From Caldisericota bacterium (lineage in GTDB: Bacteria > CAIJMQ01 > JAADFP01), in contig JAADFP010000085.1 of the NCBI GenBank assembly GCA_013152825.1, positions 1-6,987 of the forward strand: a stretch of DNA of 6,987 nt. Reading direction: 5' to 3'. Of the stretch, positions 1-5,027 are shown piece after piece; the first letter of the stretch is position 1, and each line of letters begins with the position of its first letter. Position numbers and translations under genes: made by a program. The notes beneath the pieces are model-generated. The model ran no database searches, was not told the DNA's origin, and saw only the letters and a program-made list of their open reading frames with translations.

Positions 1-362
1 TTCCGGAGAGAATCGAAAGCTATTCTCTCTTTGGCATCTTCCAGCCACCAGGTAAGAACTTCGGCCAGATAGTTTCCTTTTCCTTCTCCTTCCAGGCGGA
101 GTTTATCTTCTTCTTGCAATATTCTTAAATCCCATAGGTGTTTATTGGGGTTTATAAAGATTTTAACCTTTTGGGTGAGCTCTTCACCTATCTTTTGTGC
201 TTCTTCCCTGCTAGTATTAACTTTGATTTTCCATATTTCTTCCCGGGATAATGAATTTATTGTTTCTTTCCATCCCATATCTTCCTTTAATGTAGTAAAA
301 GCCGTACTGCTTATAAGGTCGGAAGTTTTAAGTCTTACTCGTATCTCAATGATATAACTCAT
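1..362 (-). CDS. Unrecognised small protein, 5' part only (possibly PurS-like fold)
   Basis: An open frame of 120 codons starts at an ATG at 360-362 on the minus strand and runs without a stop off the left edge, so the C-terminus is missing. An in-frame TAG lies 9 codons upstream, and ATG is the only standard start between. The protein begins MSYIIEIRVRLKTSD, with a later stretch EELTQKVKIFINPNKHLWDL. An N-terminal beta strand, a helix around LKEDMGWKETINSL, then strand-helix-strand loosely recalls the PurS (FGAM synthase small subunit) fold, especially V.LK.SD, the 'MGW' turn and 'NPNKH'. I have no firm match, and the region beyond residue 80 (LRLEGEGKGNYLAEVLTWWLEDAKER) is not typical of PurS. 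There is no clear Shine-Dalgarno; an AAGGA lies too far upstream (about 17 nt). It is a separate transcription unit from tonB because a terminator lies between them. The reading frame is fairly secure; the function is not assigned. Confidence 0.62.
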   Translation of the reverse strand, partial: MSYIIEIRVRLKTSDLISSTAFTTLKEDMGWKETINSLSREEIWKIKVNTSREEAQKIGEELTQKVKIFINPNKHLWDLRILQEEDKLRLEGEGKGNYLAEVLTWWLEDAKERIAFDSLR

Positions 363-372
363 AATGATGCTA

Positions 373-402
373 ATTTTACCATCCTTTGCCTATGCGTGCC
401 AG
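373..402 (-). promoter_or_regulatory. Candidate promoter of the left-edge gene
   Basis: On the minus strand an extended -10 (TGGTAAAAT, hexamer at 373-378) is preceded, after 18 bp, by CTGGCA (397-402), which matches 4 of 6 bases of TTGACA. Transcription would begin about 7 nt after the -10, only a few bases before the ATG at 362, so the mRNA would be leaderless or nearly so. This fits the absence of a usable Shine-Dalgarno. The same TGGTAAAAT occurs upstream of the hsp20 gene. The call rests on motif matching only. Confidence 0.35.
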
Positions 403-440
403 TAGAAAGAGAAGAGGTAGCAATAAATTGTGTAAATTAT

Positions 441-473
441 GGAAAAATAAATAAAAGAAGTTCAATCTTCTTT
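441..473 (-). terminator. Rho-independent terminator of the btuB-exbBD-tonB operon
   Basis: On the minus strand a stem AAAGAAG / CTTCTTT (454-460 with 467-473, loop of 6) is followed directly by the T-rich run TATTTATTTTT. The upstream arm overlaps the last codons of tonB and the tonB stop lies at the loop. The stem is short and AT-rich, so termination may be incomplete. The placement, at the end of the last gene of the operon, supports the call. Confidence 0.65.
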
Positions 474-1109
474 CAGGAAAAATCTTATGGGAATTTTTAA
501 TTGTACGGGTCTTTTACCCGGTGGAGGAGGAAAGGGGGCTGCTTTCCTGATGATTTCTTCTCCTGCTTTGTCCAGCCTCTTGTATCCGGACGAATTTAAA
601 AGCGCTATTTTCTGGACCTCTCCGTTTGCCCCTATGGTTATTCCCATGGTAACTATGCCTTCTTCCCTGTTTTTTATGCTGGTAGAAGGATAAAATTTTG
701 CCTTTTCTATCAGGTTTTTTATGGTCTTGAAATATTTATCTATCTCTTGCGTAGATGTCCCGGGAGCAGGGTAGGAAAATTTTACCGGAGTTGTTTCTTT
801 TTCCCGGGGGGAGGCAGTTATCTCTGGAATCGCCCGGGATGAGTAGGAAGGAAGGTCTTTAAGGGAGGGGGAGGAAGTAAGAGGGAAATTGGGGGGGGAG
901 GTCAGGTTGGGAAGTGAATAATGTCGAGGGATAATATTAGATGCTGAGGAGGGAGAGCTGATGGAGGGGGTAGAAGAAACTACCTCGGAGACAAAGATTA
1001 ATTTTACCGGGGGAGGAGGGGATGAGTTATTATTCTCTGTGTAAGGAATAAAAAGGAGCCCCGTATGAAAGGTGAGCGAAAGAACTCCCCAGAAAATGAA
1101 ATTTCTCAT
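462..1109 (-). CDS. tonB: TonB energy-transducing protein
   Basis: This 215-residue periplasm-spanning protein passes energy from the inner-membrane ExbB-ExbD motor to outer-membrane receptors. An uncleaved N-terminal anchor covers about residues 4-21 and contains SLTFH (S11...H15), matching the SxxxH transmembrane motif of TonB proteins. A Pro/Ser-rich periplasmic linker follows (about 28-115, including PPPP). The C-terminal TonB fold spans about 151-213, with GIVTMGITIGANGEV, SSGYKRLDKAG and a final strand IPIRFFL, as expected of the domain that binds the receptor's TonB box. Length is close to E. coli TonB (239). The ATG overlaps the exbD stop by 4 nt (ATGA), implying translational coupling. 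It is the last gene of the operon. Since the operon begins with a cobalamin-regulated receptor, a dedicated corrinoid-uptake TonB is the likely role, but it could also serve other receptors in the cell. Confidence 0.93.
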   Translation of the reverse strand: MRNFIFWGVLSLTFHTGLLFIPYTENNNSSPPPPVKLIFVSEVVSSTPSISSPSSASNIIPRHYSLPNLTSPPNFPLTSSPSLKDLPSYSSRAIPEITASPREKETTPVKFSYPAPGTSTQEIDKYFKTIKNLIEKAKFYPSTSIKNREEGIVTMGITIGANGEVQKIALLNSSGYKRLDKAGEEIIRKAAPFPPPPGKRPVQLKIPIRFFLKED

Positions 1110-1513
1110 GGACTCTGAAGGGACAACACATTTATTTTTGTTGCCCCGTCTCTGCGCAGGGAATCTATGAGCCTGAGAAGGTCTTCTGAACGAGCATCTT
1201 TATCCACTTTAAGGAGAAGCTCTTTCTTTTTCCATTGTTCTCCAAATTTCAGGAAAAGTCTTGCCGCTATATCTTCTCCCTGCAGCTTTTTACCTTCCAG
1301 ATAGATTTCTCCCTGGCGGGTCAAAGTTATTATTAGAGGCCGGGAAGGAAGCGAAGATGTCCCCTCTTTTACCACAGGAAGATTTACTTCTATGTTGTAA
1401 AGAGGCAGGAAGGATGAGGTAAGTATGAAAAATATGAGGATAAGAAGCATCATATCCACCATGGAAATCAGGTCTAAGTCGATATCTTTATCACAGTATC
1501 TTCTTATTTCCAT
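1106..1513 (-). CDS. exbD: ExbD/TolR-family biopolymer transport protein
   Basis: A 135-residue proton-channel subunit of the TonB motor. It has a short cytoplasmic N-terminus (about 1-17), one transmembrane helix (about 18-40, SMVDMMLLILIFFILTS) and a periplasmic domain (about 45-135). Asp20 in the helix sits where ExbD proteins carry the essential proton-carrying aspartate (Asp25 in E. coli). The periplasmic part shows the family pattern: INLP-like 'VNLPVVKEG', 'ITLTRQGEIYLEGKKL' and 'LLLKVDKDARSEDLLRLID'. Length is normal (E. coli 141). The start is supported by AGGA 8 nt upstream of the ATG. The gene overlaps the end of exbB by 23 nt and the start of tonB by 4 nt, so the three are tightly coupled. 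TolR is the alternative, but the adjacent tonB and TonB receptor, and the absence of tolA or tolB here, favour ExbD. Confidence 0.93.
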   Translation of the reverse strand: MEIRRYCDKDIDLDLISMVDMMLLILIFFILTSSFLPLYNIEVNLPVVKEGTSSLPSRPLIITLTRQGEIYLEGKKLQGEDIAARLFLKFGEQWKKKELLLKVDKDARSEDLLRLIDSLRRDGATKINVLSLQSP

Positions 1514-1976
1514 CTTTAAATTCCTGGTTTATATAGAAGGAAACCTCGTCGATCTTTCTCAGGAAAAAATGGTAAAAAACAAGGGCTATTACTGCGATTA
1601 TCAGTCCTGCTGCCGTGGTGAGCAAAGCTTCCCATATTCCCTTGGAAAGGAAGGCGATATTCACGTTTCCCCCTTTTAACTCAATGCTTCTGAATGTGCG
1701 AATCATTCCCATAACTGTACCCAGCAGTCCTATAAGAGGAGCAATACGGGAAGTAACTCCCAGGGCAGGGAGCCAGCCTTCCATTTTTCTTATTATTAAG
1801 TTGGCGGTAGCTTCGGTATTTTCAGCTTTTTTCACGGTTTCTAATATCTTCTCTGTTTTTATCCTGCTGAATTCCCAGAGCTTTTTCATGATTATGGCCA
1901 GGGAGAATATGGAAAGAAGATAAAGCGGATACATCAAAAAACCGCCTTTTTGGATTAAAGAGAAAAGGTTATGCAT
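1491..1976 (-). CDS. exbB: ExbB/TolQ/MotA-family proton channel protein (short form)
   Basis: A 161-residue inner-membrane scaffold of the TonB motor. Three hydrophobic helices are visible: about 12-30, 78-95 and 113-138. The signature stretch RIAPLIGLLGTVMGMIRTF (77-95) and GIWEALLTTAAGLIIAV (113-129) are typical of the MotA/TolQ/ExbB domain. T87, E116 and T121 fall at positions equivalent to the pore-lining Thr and Glu residues of E. coli ExbB (T148, E176, T181), by motif alignment made by eye. The protein is clearly shorter than E. coli ExbB (244): the cytoplasmic loop between helices 1 and 2 is only about 45 residues. Short ExbBs of this kind occur in many non-proteobacterial operons. AAGGA lies 8 nt upstream of the ATG. 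It sits 84 nt downstream of the receptor gene and overlaps exbD, so it is read from the cobalamin-controlled transcript unless the palindrome at 2009-2040 interrupts it. Confidence 0.93.
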   Translation of the reverse strand: MHNLFSLIQKGGFLMYPLYLLSIFSLAIIMKKLWEFSRIKTEKILETVKKAENTEATANLIIRKMEGWLPALGVTSRIAPLIGLLGTVMGMIRTFRSIELKGGNVNIAFLSKGIWEALLTTAAGLIIAVIALVFYHFFLRKIDEVSFYINQEFKDGNKKIL

Positions 1977-2055
1977 TTTTATTTTCCTTTTCTAATTGTG
2001 GGAGAAGAGGGAGAAGAAGCATAATTTTGCTTCTTCTCCCCTTTTTCTCCTTCAT
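1969..2055 (-). CDS. Possible 28-residue leader/small peptide between receptor and exbB
   Basis: A short frame starts with ATG at 2053-2055 and ends with TAA at 1969-1971, overlapping the exbB start by 8 nt. The peptide has a basic head (MKEKKGRRSK), a hydrophobic centre (IMLLLPLLP) and a charged tail (QLEKENKNA). AAGGAG lies 10 nt upstream, inside the last codons of the receptor gene. The frame spans the receptor-exbB gap and would allow translation to couple through to exbB. Against it: a 13-bp palindrome lies inside the frame and could alone explain the sequence, and the hydrophobic run is only about 9 residues. No family is recognised. Confidence 0.25.
   Translation of the reverse strand: MKEKKGRRSKIMLLLPLLPQLEKENKNA
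2009..2040 (-). repeat. Perfect 13-bp inverted repeat between receptor gene and exbB
   Basis: GGGAGAAGAAGCA and its exact reverse complement flank a 6-nt loop. In the direction of the operon (minus strand) the hairpin is followed by CTCTTCTCCC rather than a T run, so it is not a classical terminator. On the plus strand CTTTTTCTCC follows, which is only loosely T-rich. A likely role, by inference, is an mRNA-stabilising or processing hairpin that sets receptor versus ExbBD-TonB levels, as intercistronic hairpins often do where one product is needed in excess. Confidence 0.6.
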
Positions 2056-2059
2056 ACGC

Positions 2060-4132
2060 TTAGAACTCCTTTTTGTAACTTATCCTGGCGTAATAATTTC
2101 TTTCTGGTGATGGATAGTAAACTACTTCTTTTCTGGAATTATAATAGGTTCCATACTCAGCGTATTTCTCATTGAATAGATTCTTCACTCCTACCAGTAC
2201 TGTCCAGCCTTGCCTGGAATATGAGAGCCAGGTTCCTACATCCCAGTATTCGGAGAGCTTATCTCCTTTGTTGTCCCAGTCACTTATTGCGTACCGCTCA
2301 CCCACATACATGCATTCCAGGCTTCCCTTGAGATAGTCAGTGAATCGATAGGCAATATTAAATGCTCCTTTATTACGCGGGACCCCGGGAATAATGTTTC
2401 CATTGTAATCACCTTTTTCCAGAATAGGAGACAGGTAAGTGTAATTGCCTCTGATGTCCAGTTTATCTGTTGGCTTCCAGAAAGCTTGCAACTCTATCCC
2501 GCTTCTCCTGGTTTTATCGTAGTTCTCATTAGCGCCGAACCCGAAGGGGCCACCCAGAGGATTGTAAAAGATTTCGTCCTTATTTTCTATCAGGAAGAGA
2601 GTAGCAGTGGCAGACAAGTTTTCTCTCACTTGCTGTCTTACTCCTACTTCGTACTCTTTCCCTTTCTGGATTTCCAGGTCTTCTAATTTCACACTGGCGT
2701 AGTTGAAGTATTCGTCAATTAACGGATACCGGAAAGAGGTGGAGTAGTTGAAAAACAGAGAATTATTTTCTCCATAAAGATAGTTAATGCCGAACTGCAC
2801 GGCTTCCACTTTCTTATTAACCTTTGCTTTCTTATTCATCGTCTGAACGTATGGCCAGCCGAAATATACACTGTCAATTGCCCCCTTGTAAAAGAAGGCA
2901 TAATTCGTATCTTCTTTTCTGTAGCCGGCGGAAACCTGTAGGTTTTTGGCAAGAGAGAATTCGTTACGAATGTATCCTGCCTTGCTCTCCTTTGTGGCCT
3001 TGAGGCGGGAGTCTGAGTTGTAGTAATCGCCGCTTCCCGAAGTATCTATGCTTCTATATGCGCTTTCTCCCTTGTAAAATTGTCTCCAGTAGTCTATTCC
3101 CAGGGTAAGCTTGTTGTCATGTCCTGCGATGGATTTTTCCCATACGTAGCGTGGAGTGACACCTGCCCAATCCATCTTGTTGTTTGACTGCCAGTCCCAG
3201 TTCCACCAGGAACTGGTCCATGAATCGAGGTATTTGCCGGTACCCAGGGAATCTGTGTTTCTTTTCCTGGAGGTAACTTCCAGGTACAGCTTGTTTCCTG
3301 GCTGAATATCCCAGTTTAAGCCAAAGGTAATGTATTTGTCTTTTGTCTTGGCAAAATCATCGGGAGTATTGGTTTCTCGCGGATTATTTTTGTAGTCATC
3401 TTCATTTACCCATCCAGGCATACCATAGTGGTCCCAGTGGTCTCCAAAGGATAAAGATGTCTCCAGGTTTGGGGAAATCTGATAGGAGATTTTCCCTCCG
3501 GAGTCTTTTGTCTTGAGAAAGCCATTTTCCCGGTAGCCATCATTGGAAGAGGAGGAGGCAGAAAATGCGTAGGAGAGGGAAGAGATTGCTCCTTCTGTAA
3601 TTAGCTGTGTTTTGGAGAAATTATAAGAACCAACCTCCTGGAGTAACTTAAGAGATGGTTTACCCTTCCCCTTTTTAGTAATAATATTTATTACTCCTCC
3701 TGCGGCGTTGTCTCCGTAGAGGACTGATCCTGCTCCCCGAACAATTTCTATCCTCTCTATTCTTTCCAGCGGGATTTGACTCCAATCTACTCCGGATAAA
3801 TCAATGGCATTGACTCTCATTCCATCTACCAAAACCAAAACATTAGAAGCTGAAGTTTCTCCGAAGCCTCGCATATCCACGTTGACAGTTTTCCCATTTC
3901 CTACCCAGTCTCTCACTACTATCCCCATTTCCTCTTTGATTAGGTCTGCTACATTTGTAGCCTGAGAATTTTCAATGTCCTTTTCCGTAATGACTGTAAC
4001 GTTAGCAGGAATACGGGAGATTTCTTCTGCAGAGCGGGTAGCAGTTACTACTACTTCTTCTAATTCGTAGGTTTGAGCAAGTAGAGTGAAGGTAGAAATG
4101 AGCAGCACAAAGAGAAGGTAAAACCTGCGCAT
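2060..4132 (-). CDS. btuB: TonB-dependent outer-membrane receptor, BtuB-like (cobalamin/corrinoid)
   Basis: A 690-residue outer-membrane receptor. Residues 1-19 form a signal peptide (MRRFYLLFVLLISTFTLLA). A TonB-box-like segment LEEVVVTATR follows (about 24-33). The plug domain runs to about 155 and includes MRGFGETSASNVLVLVDGMR, IPLERIERIEIVRG and GDNAAGGVINIITKKG, all hallmark plug motifs. The rest is a Tyr/Trp-rich beta barrel ending in an aromatic residue (ISYKKEF), as needed for outer-membrane insertion. The start chosen is ATG at 4130-4132: it has a strong GGAGG 5 nt upstream and a signal peptide at once. The frame is open 22 codons further upstream, but those codons lie in the riboswitch region and carry no signal peptide. 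Substrate assignment rests mainly on two cobalamin riboswitches directly upstream; family similarity alone would not separate corrinoid from siderophore or other ligands. Length is slightly above E. coli BtuB (614). No btuCDF transporter genes are seen in the window. Confidence 0.9.
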   Translation of the reverse strand: MRRFYLLFVLLISTFTLLAQTYELEEVVVTATRSAEEISRIPANVTVITEKDIENSQATNVADLIKEEMGIVVRDWVGNGKTVNVDMRGFGETSASNVLVLVDGMRVNAIDLSGVDWSQIPLERIERIEIVRGAGSVLYGDNAAGGVINIITKKGKGKPSLKLLQEVGSYNFSKTQLITEGAISSLSYAFSASSSSNDGYRENGFLKTKDSGGKISYQISPNLETSLSFGDHWDHYGMPGWVNEDDYKNNPRETNTPDDFAKTKDKYITFGLNWDIQPGNKLYLEVTSRKRNTDSLGTGKYLDSWTSSWWNWDWQSNNKMDWAGVTPRYVWEKSIAGHDNKLTLGIDYWRQFYKGESAYRSIDTSGSGDYYNSDSRLKATKESKAGYIRNEFSLAKNLQVSAGYRKEDTNYAFFYKGAIDSVYFGWPYVQTMNKKAKVNKKVEAVQFGINYLYGENNSLFFNYSTSFRYPLIDEYFNYASVKLEDLEIQKGKEYEVGVRQQVRENLSATATLFLIENKDEIFYNPLGGPFGFGANENYDKTRRSGIELQAFWKPTDKLDIRGNYTYLSPILEKGDYNGNIIPGVPRNKGAFNIAYRFTDYLKGSLECMYVGERYAISDWDNKGDKLSEYWDVGTWLSYSRQGWTVLVGVKNLFNEKYAEYGTYYNSRKEVVYYPSPERNYYARISYKKEF

Positions 4133-4137
4133 GATTT

Positions 4138-4156
4138 CCTCCTTGCCCGCGCAAGG
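4138..4156 (-). promoter_or_regulatory. Shine-Dalgarno-sequestering hairpin of the receptor gene
   Basis: On the minus strand CCTTGC-GCGG-GCAAGG forms a 6-bp stem with a 4-nt loop (4141-4156). Its 3' arm overlaps the first half of the ribosome binding site AAGGAGG (4138-4144). It lies about 10 nt after the riboswitch P1 helix and has no T run behind it. This is the layout of a translational expression platform: ligand-bound aptamer favours the closed hairpin and blocks initiation. The hairpin is seen in the sequence; its regulatory link is inferred from known cobalamin riboswitches such as that of E. coli btuB. Confidence 0.6.
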
Positions 4157-4165
4157 GCGGTTTCT

Positions 4166-4367
4166 TCCTTCAGGGCGAGTCTCCTGGCTTGAGGGCATAT
4201 ACCCGGAAAATATTTTCTCCAGGTAAACCTACTTACCTCGCCTTCTCCCGGGAACTTCCGGAATGGCATATTGAGGCTTTCGTCTCCGGCACTTCGGCTG
4301 GAGTGGAACCCTCTCACAGTTGCGGGGCAGCTCCGGATTCTCACCGGATTCCTCTTCTCCTGAAGAG
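4166..4367 (-). promoter_or_regulatory. Cobalamin riboswitch 2 (proximal to receptor gene)
   Basis: A full cobalamin aptamer read on the minus strand. P1 pairs CTTCAGG with CCTGAAG at the two ends. The conserved core follows in order: GAATCCGGTGAGAATCCGGA (P3 with loop), then GCTGCCCCGCAACTGTGAGA, then a P4-P5 region with GCCATT...GAGAAGGC. It closes with the B12 box AAGCCAGGAGACTCGCC (4174-4190). It is followed by the ribosome-binding-site hairpin, so control is probably translational. Adenosyl- versus methyl/aquo-cobalamin preference cannot be decided by eye. This explains why a 22-codon upstream extension of the receptor frame is not coding. Confidence 0.95.
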
Positions 4368-4390
4368 TAATTAACAATCAATCAAAATAG

Positions 4391-4422
4391 TTAGAGAAAC
4401 TTTTTTATAAAGTTACCTCTAA
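4391..4422 (-). repeat. Linker hairpin B between the two riboswitches
   Basis: On the minus strand TTAGAG-GT-AACTTT pairs with AAAGTT-T-CTCTAA around a 5-nt loop, giving 12 base pairs with a small internal loop. It is followed by CTATTTTGATT, a weak T-rich tail. It could be an inefficient terminator for transcripts from the upstream promoter, or an insulating hairpin between the two aptamers. A candidate promoter overlaps it, so only one of the two readings may be right. Confidence 0.45.
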
Positions 4423-4432
4423 GCTGCACCAA
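4404..4432 (-). promoter_or_regulatory. Candidate internal promoter between riboswitches 1 and 2
   Basis: On the minus strand TTGGTG (4427-4432) and TATAAA (4404-4409) are 17 bp apart. The -10 matches 5 of 6 consensus bases and the -35 matches 3 of 6. Transcription would start near 4397, about 30 nt before riboswitch 2. If active, it would give riboswitch 2 and the receptor operon a transcript independent of riboswitch 1. Weak motif evidence in AT-rich DNA. Confidence 0.3.
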
Positions 4433-4436
4433 GACC

Positions 4437-4482
4437 GGATAAAATAATTAACCTCACCTCCTTTCCGCCGAAGAAGGTGGTT
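4437..4482 (-). promoter_or_regulatory. Hairpin A after riboswitch 1, holding a perfect Shine-Dalgarno
   Basis: On the minus strand ACCTTCTT pairs with AAGGAGGT (one wobble pair), extended by AACC/GGTT across a 2-nt bulge, at 4450-4482. The tail AATTATTTTAT (4437-4449 region) is a weak T tract. The 3' arm contains AAAGGAGGTGA, an 11-nt perfect complement to the usual 3' end of 16S rRNA. The bottom AACC also belongs to the extended P1 helix of riboswitch 1, so the two structures partly compete. This is probably the expression platform of riboswitch 1, either a terminator or a sequestered ribosome binding site. No ATG, and no substantial ORF, follows at a suitable distance. Confidence 0.5.
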
Positions 4483-4682
4483 TAACTCCTGCAGCAGAGT
4501 TTCCTGGCTTGAGGTACAGCTTCTCTGTTTAATCAGAGAAGGAACTCCGCCTTCTCCTTCCCGCTTTATTGCCGGGAAGAATGGCTCCTGGAGTTCTCTC
4601 CCGCTTTACTGCGGGATACCTCTTACAGTTGCGGGGACAGCTCCGGATTTCCACCGGATTCCTCTTCTCTGCAAGAGTAACC
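4479..4682 (-). promoter_or_regulatory. Cobalamin riboswitch 1 (distal, first transcribed)
   Basis: A second complete cobalamin aptamer in the same direction, about 110 nt upstream of riboswitch 2. P1 is long: ACTCTTGCAG pairs with CTGCAGGAGT, with a further GGTT/AACC beyond a 2-nt bulge. Core elements are GAATCCGGTGGAAATCCGGA, GCTGTCCCCGCAACTGTAAG, a GCCATT...GAGAAGGC region with a GC-rich CTTCCCG/CGGGAAG arm, and the B12 box AAGCCAGGAAACTCTGC (4494-4510). The conserved core is intact. The peripheral arms differ clearly from riboswitch 2, so this is not a recent exact duplication. A strong promoter lies just upstream and hairpin A just downstream. Confidence 0.94.
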
Positions 4683-4698
4683 CCTAATTCGTACCCTA

Positions 4699-4727
4699 AA
4701 TATACAAGGAATTCTTATCCCTGTCAA
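4699..4727 (-). promoter_or_regulatory. Sigma70-type promoter of the cobalamin uptake operon
   Basis: On the minus strand TTGACA (4722-4727, perfect -35), a 17-bp spacer and TATATT (4699-4704, 5 of 6 at -10) form a near-consensus promoter. The expected start is near 4692, about 10 nt before the first aptamer helix. A strong promoter with control left to RNA switches fits riboswitch-regulated operons. Confidence 0.8.
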
Positions 4728-4735
4728 TAATAGGT

Positions 4736-4798
4736 ACATGGCACATGGCCAATACGTATACTAACTAGTGGCTGTTGGCTACCGGTAATTGGTTGTCC
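4736..4798. repeat. Degenerate heptanucleotide repeats, block 1
   Basis: Two exact tandem units ACATGGC (4736-4749) are followed in the same 7-nt register by diverged units, including GCTGTTG, GCTACCG, GTAATTG and GTTGTCC (4771-4798). Only the first two units are identical; the rest share partial words, so this is a decayed array. Confidence 0.4.
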
Positions 4799-4829
4799 CG
4801 ACATACCCCGCCTACCTCCCTCTACTCTG

Positions 4830-4858
4830 TATACTTACACCTCGGGGGTGTAAGTATA
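4830..4858. repeat. Perfect 12-bp inverted repeat, intergenic hairpin
   Basis: TATACTTACACC and its exact complement GGTGTAAGTATA flank the loop TCGGG. An outer pair CCTCCC (4815-4820) and GGGAGG (4864-4869) can extend the stem, and GGTTG/CAACC may pair further out. No T run follows on either strand, so it is not an ordinary terminator. It may be an operator, a cruciform or a small palindromic mobile repeat; the sequence does not decide. Confidence 0.6.
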
Positions 4859-4895
4859 GGAATGGGAGGCAACCAGGAATCCACTTCACTTTAAA

Positions 4896-4944
4896 CGCTA
4901 AATAACAAGCTCTAAACTCTAAATAAACCCAAAATCTAAATGCT
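4896..4944. repeat. Degenerate heptanucleotide repeats, block 2
   Basis: Seven consecutive 7-nt units are centred on two exact copies of CTCTAAA (4910-4923), flanked in register by CGCTAAA, TAACAAG, TAAACCC, AAAATCT and AAATGCT. Most units keep a TAAA-type core. Confidence 0.45.
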
Positions 4945-4954
4945 CAAGCCCCAA

Positions 4955-4978
4955 CCCTGAACCACGTGGGGTTCAGGG
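4955..4978. repeat. 9-bp inverted repeat, intergenic hairpin
   Basis: CCCTGAACC and GGTTCAGGG flank the 6-nt loop ACGTGG. The stem is GC-rich and perfect. It sits between heptamer blocks 2 and 3 and has no T tract on either side. Function unknown. Confidence 0.55.
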
Positions 4979-5027
4979 TAAAACTTTCTCCCAGGATACC
5001 AGAATACTAAGAAACCAGGATTACCCA

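Noticed and set aside
145..357. Plus-strand frame of 70 codons opposite the left-edge gene
   Set aside because: It is antisense to a longer open minus-strand frame with better protein-like composition, and it has no supporting ribosome binding site.
395..410. Sigma54 promoter suggested by TGGCACG on the minus strand
   Set aside because: The -12 GC is one base out of register and the TTGCW half is not matched, so it is kept only as a remark.
4133..4198. Upstream extension of the receptor gene by 22 codons to an ATG at 4198
   Set aside because: The extension lies over the B12 box, P1 and ribosome-binding-site hairpin of riboswitch 2. A signal peptide starts exactly at the internal ATG at 4132, which has GGAGG at good spacing.
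4060..4377. Open frames on both strands across the riboswitch 2 region (105 and 61 codons)
   Set aside because: They coincide with conserved structured RNA, and the translations show no domain or codon pattern of a protein.
4910..4930. Telomere-like repeats (CTCTAAA, similar to CCCTAAA)
   Set aside because: There are only two exact units, inside a wider degenerate heptamer region between bacterial genes; the resemblance is chance.
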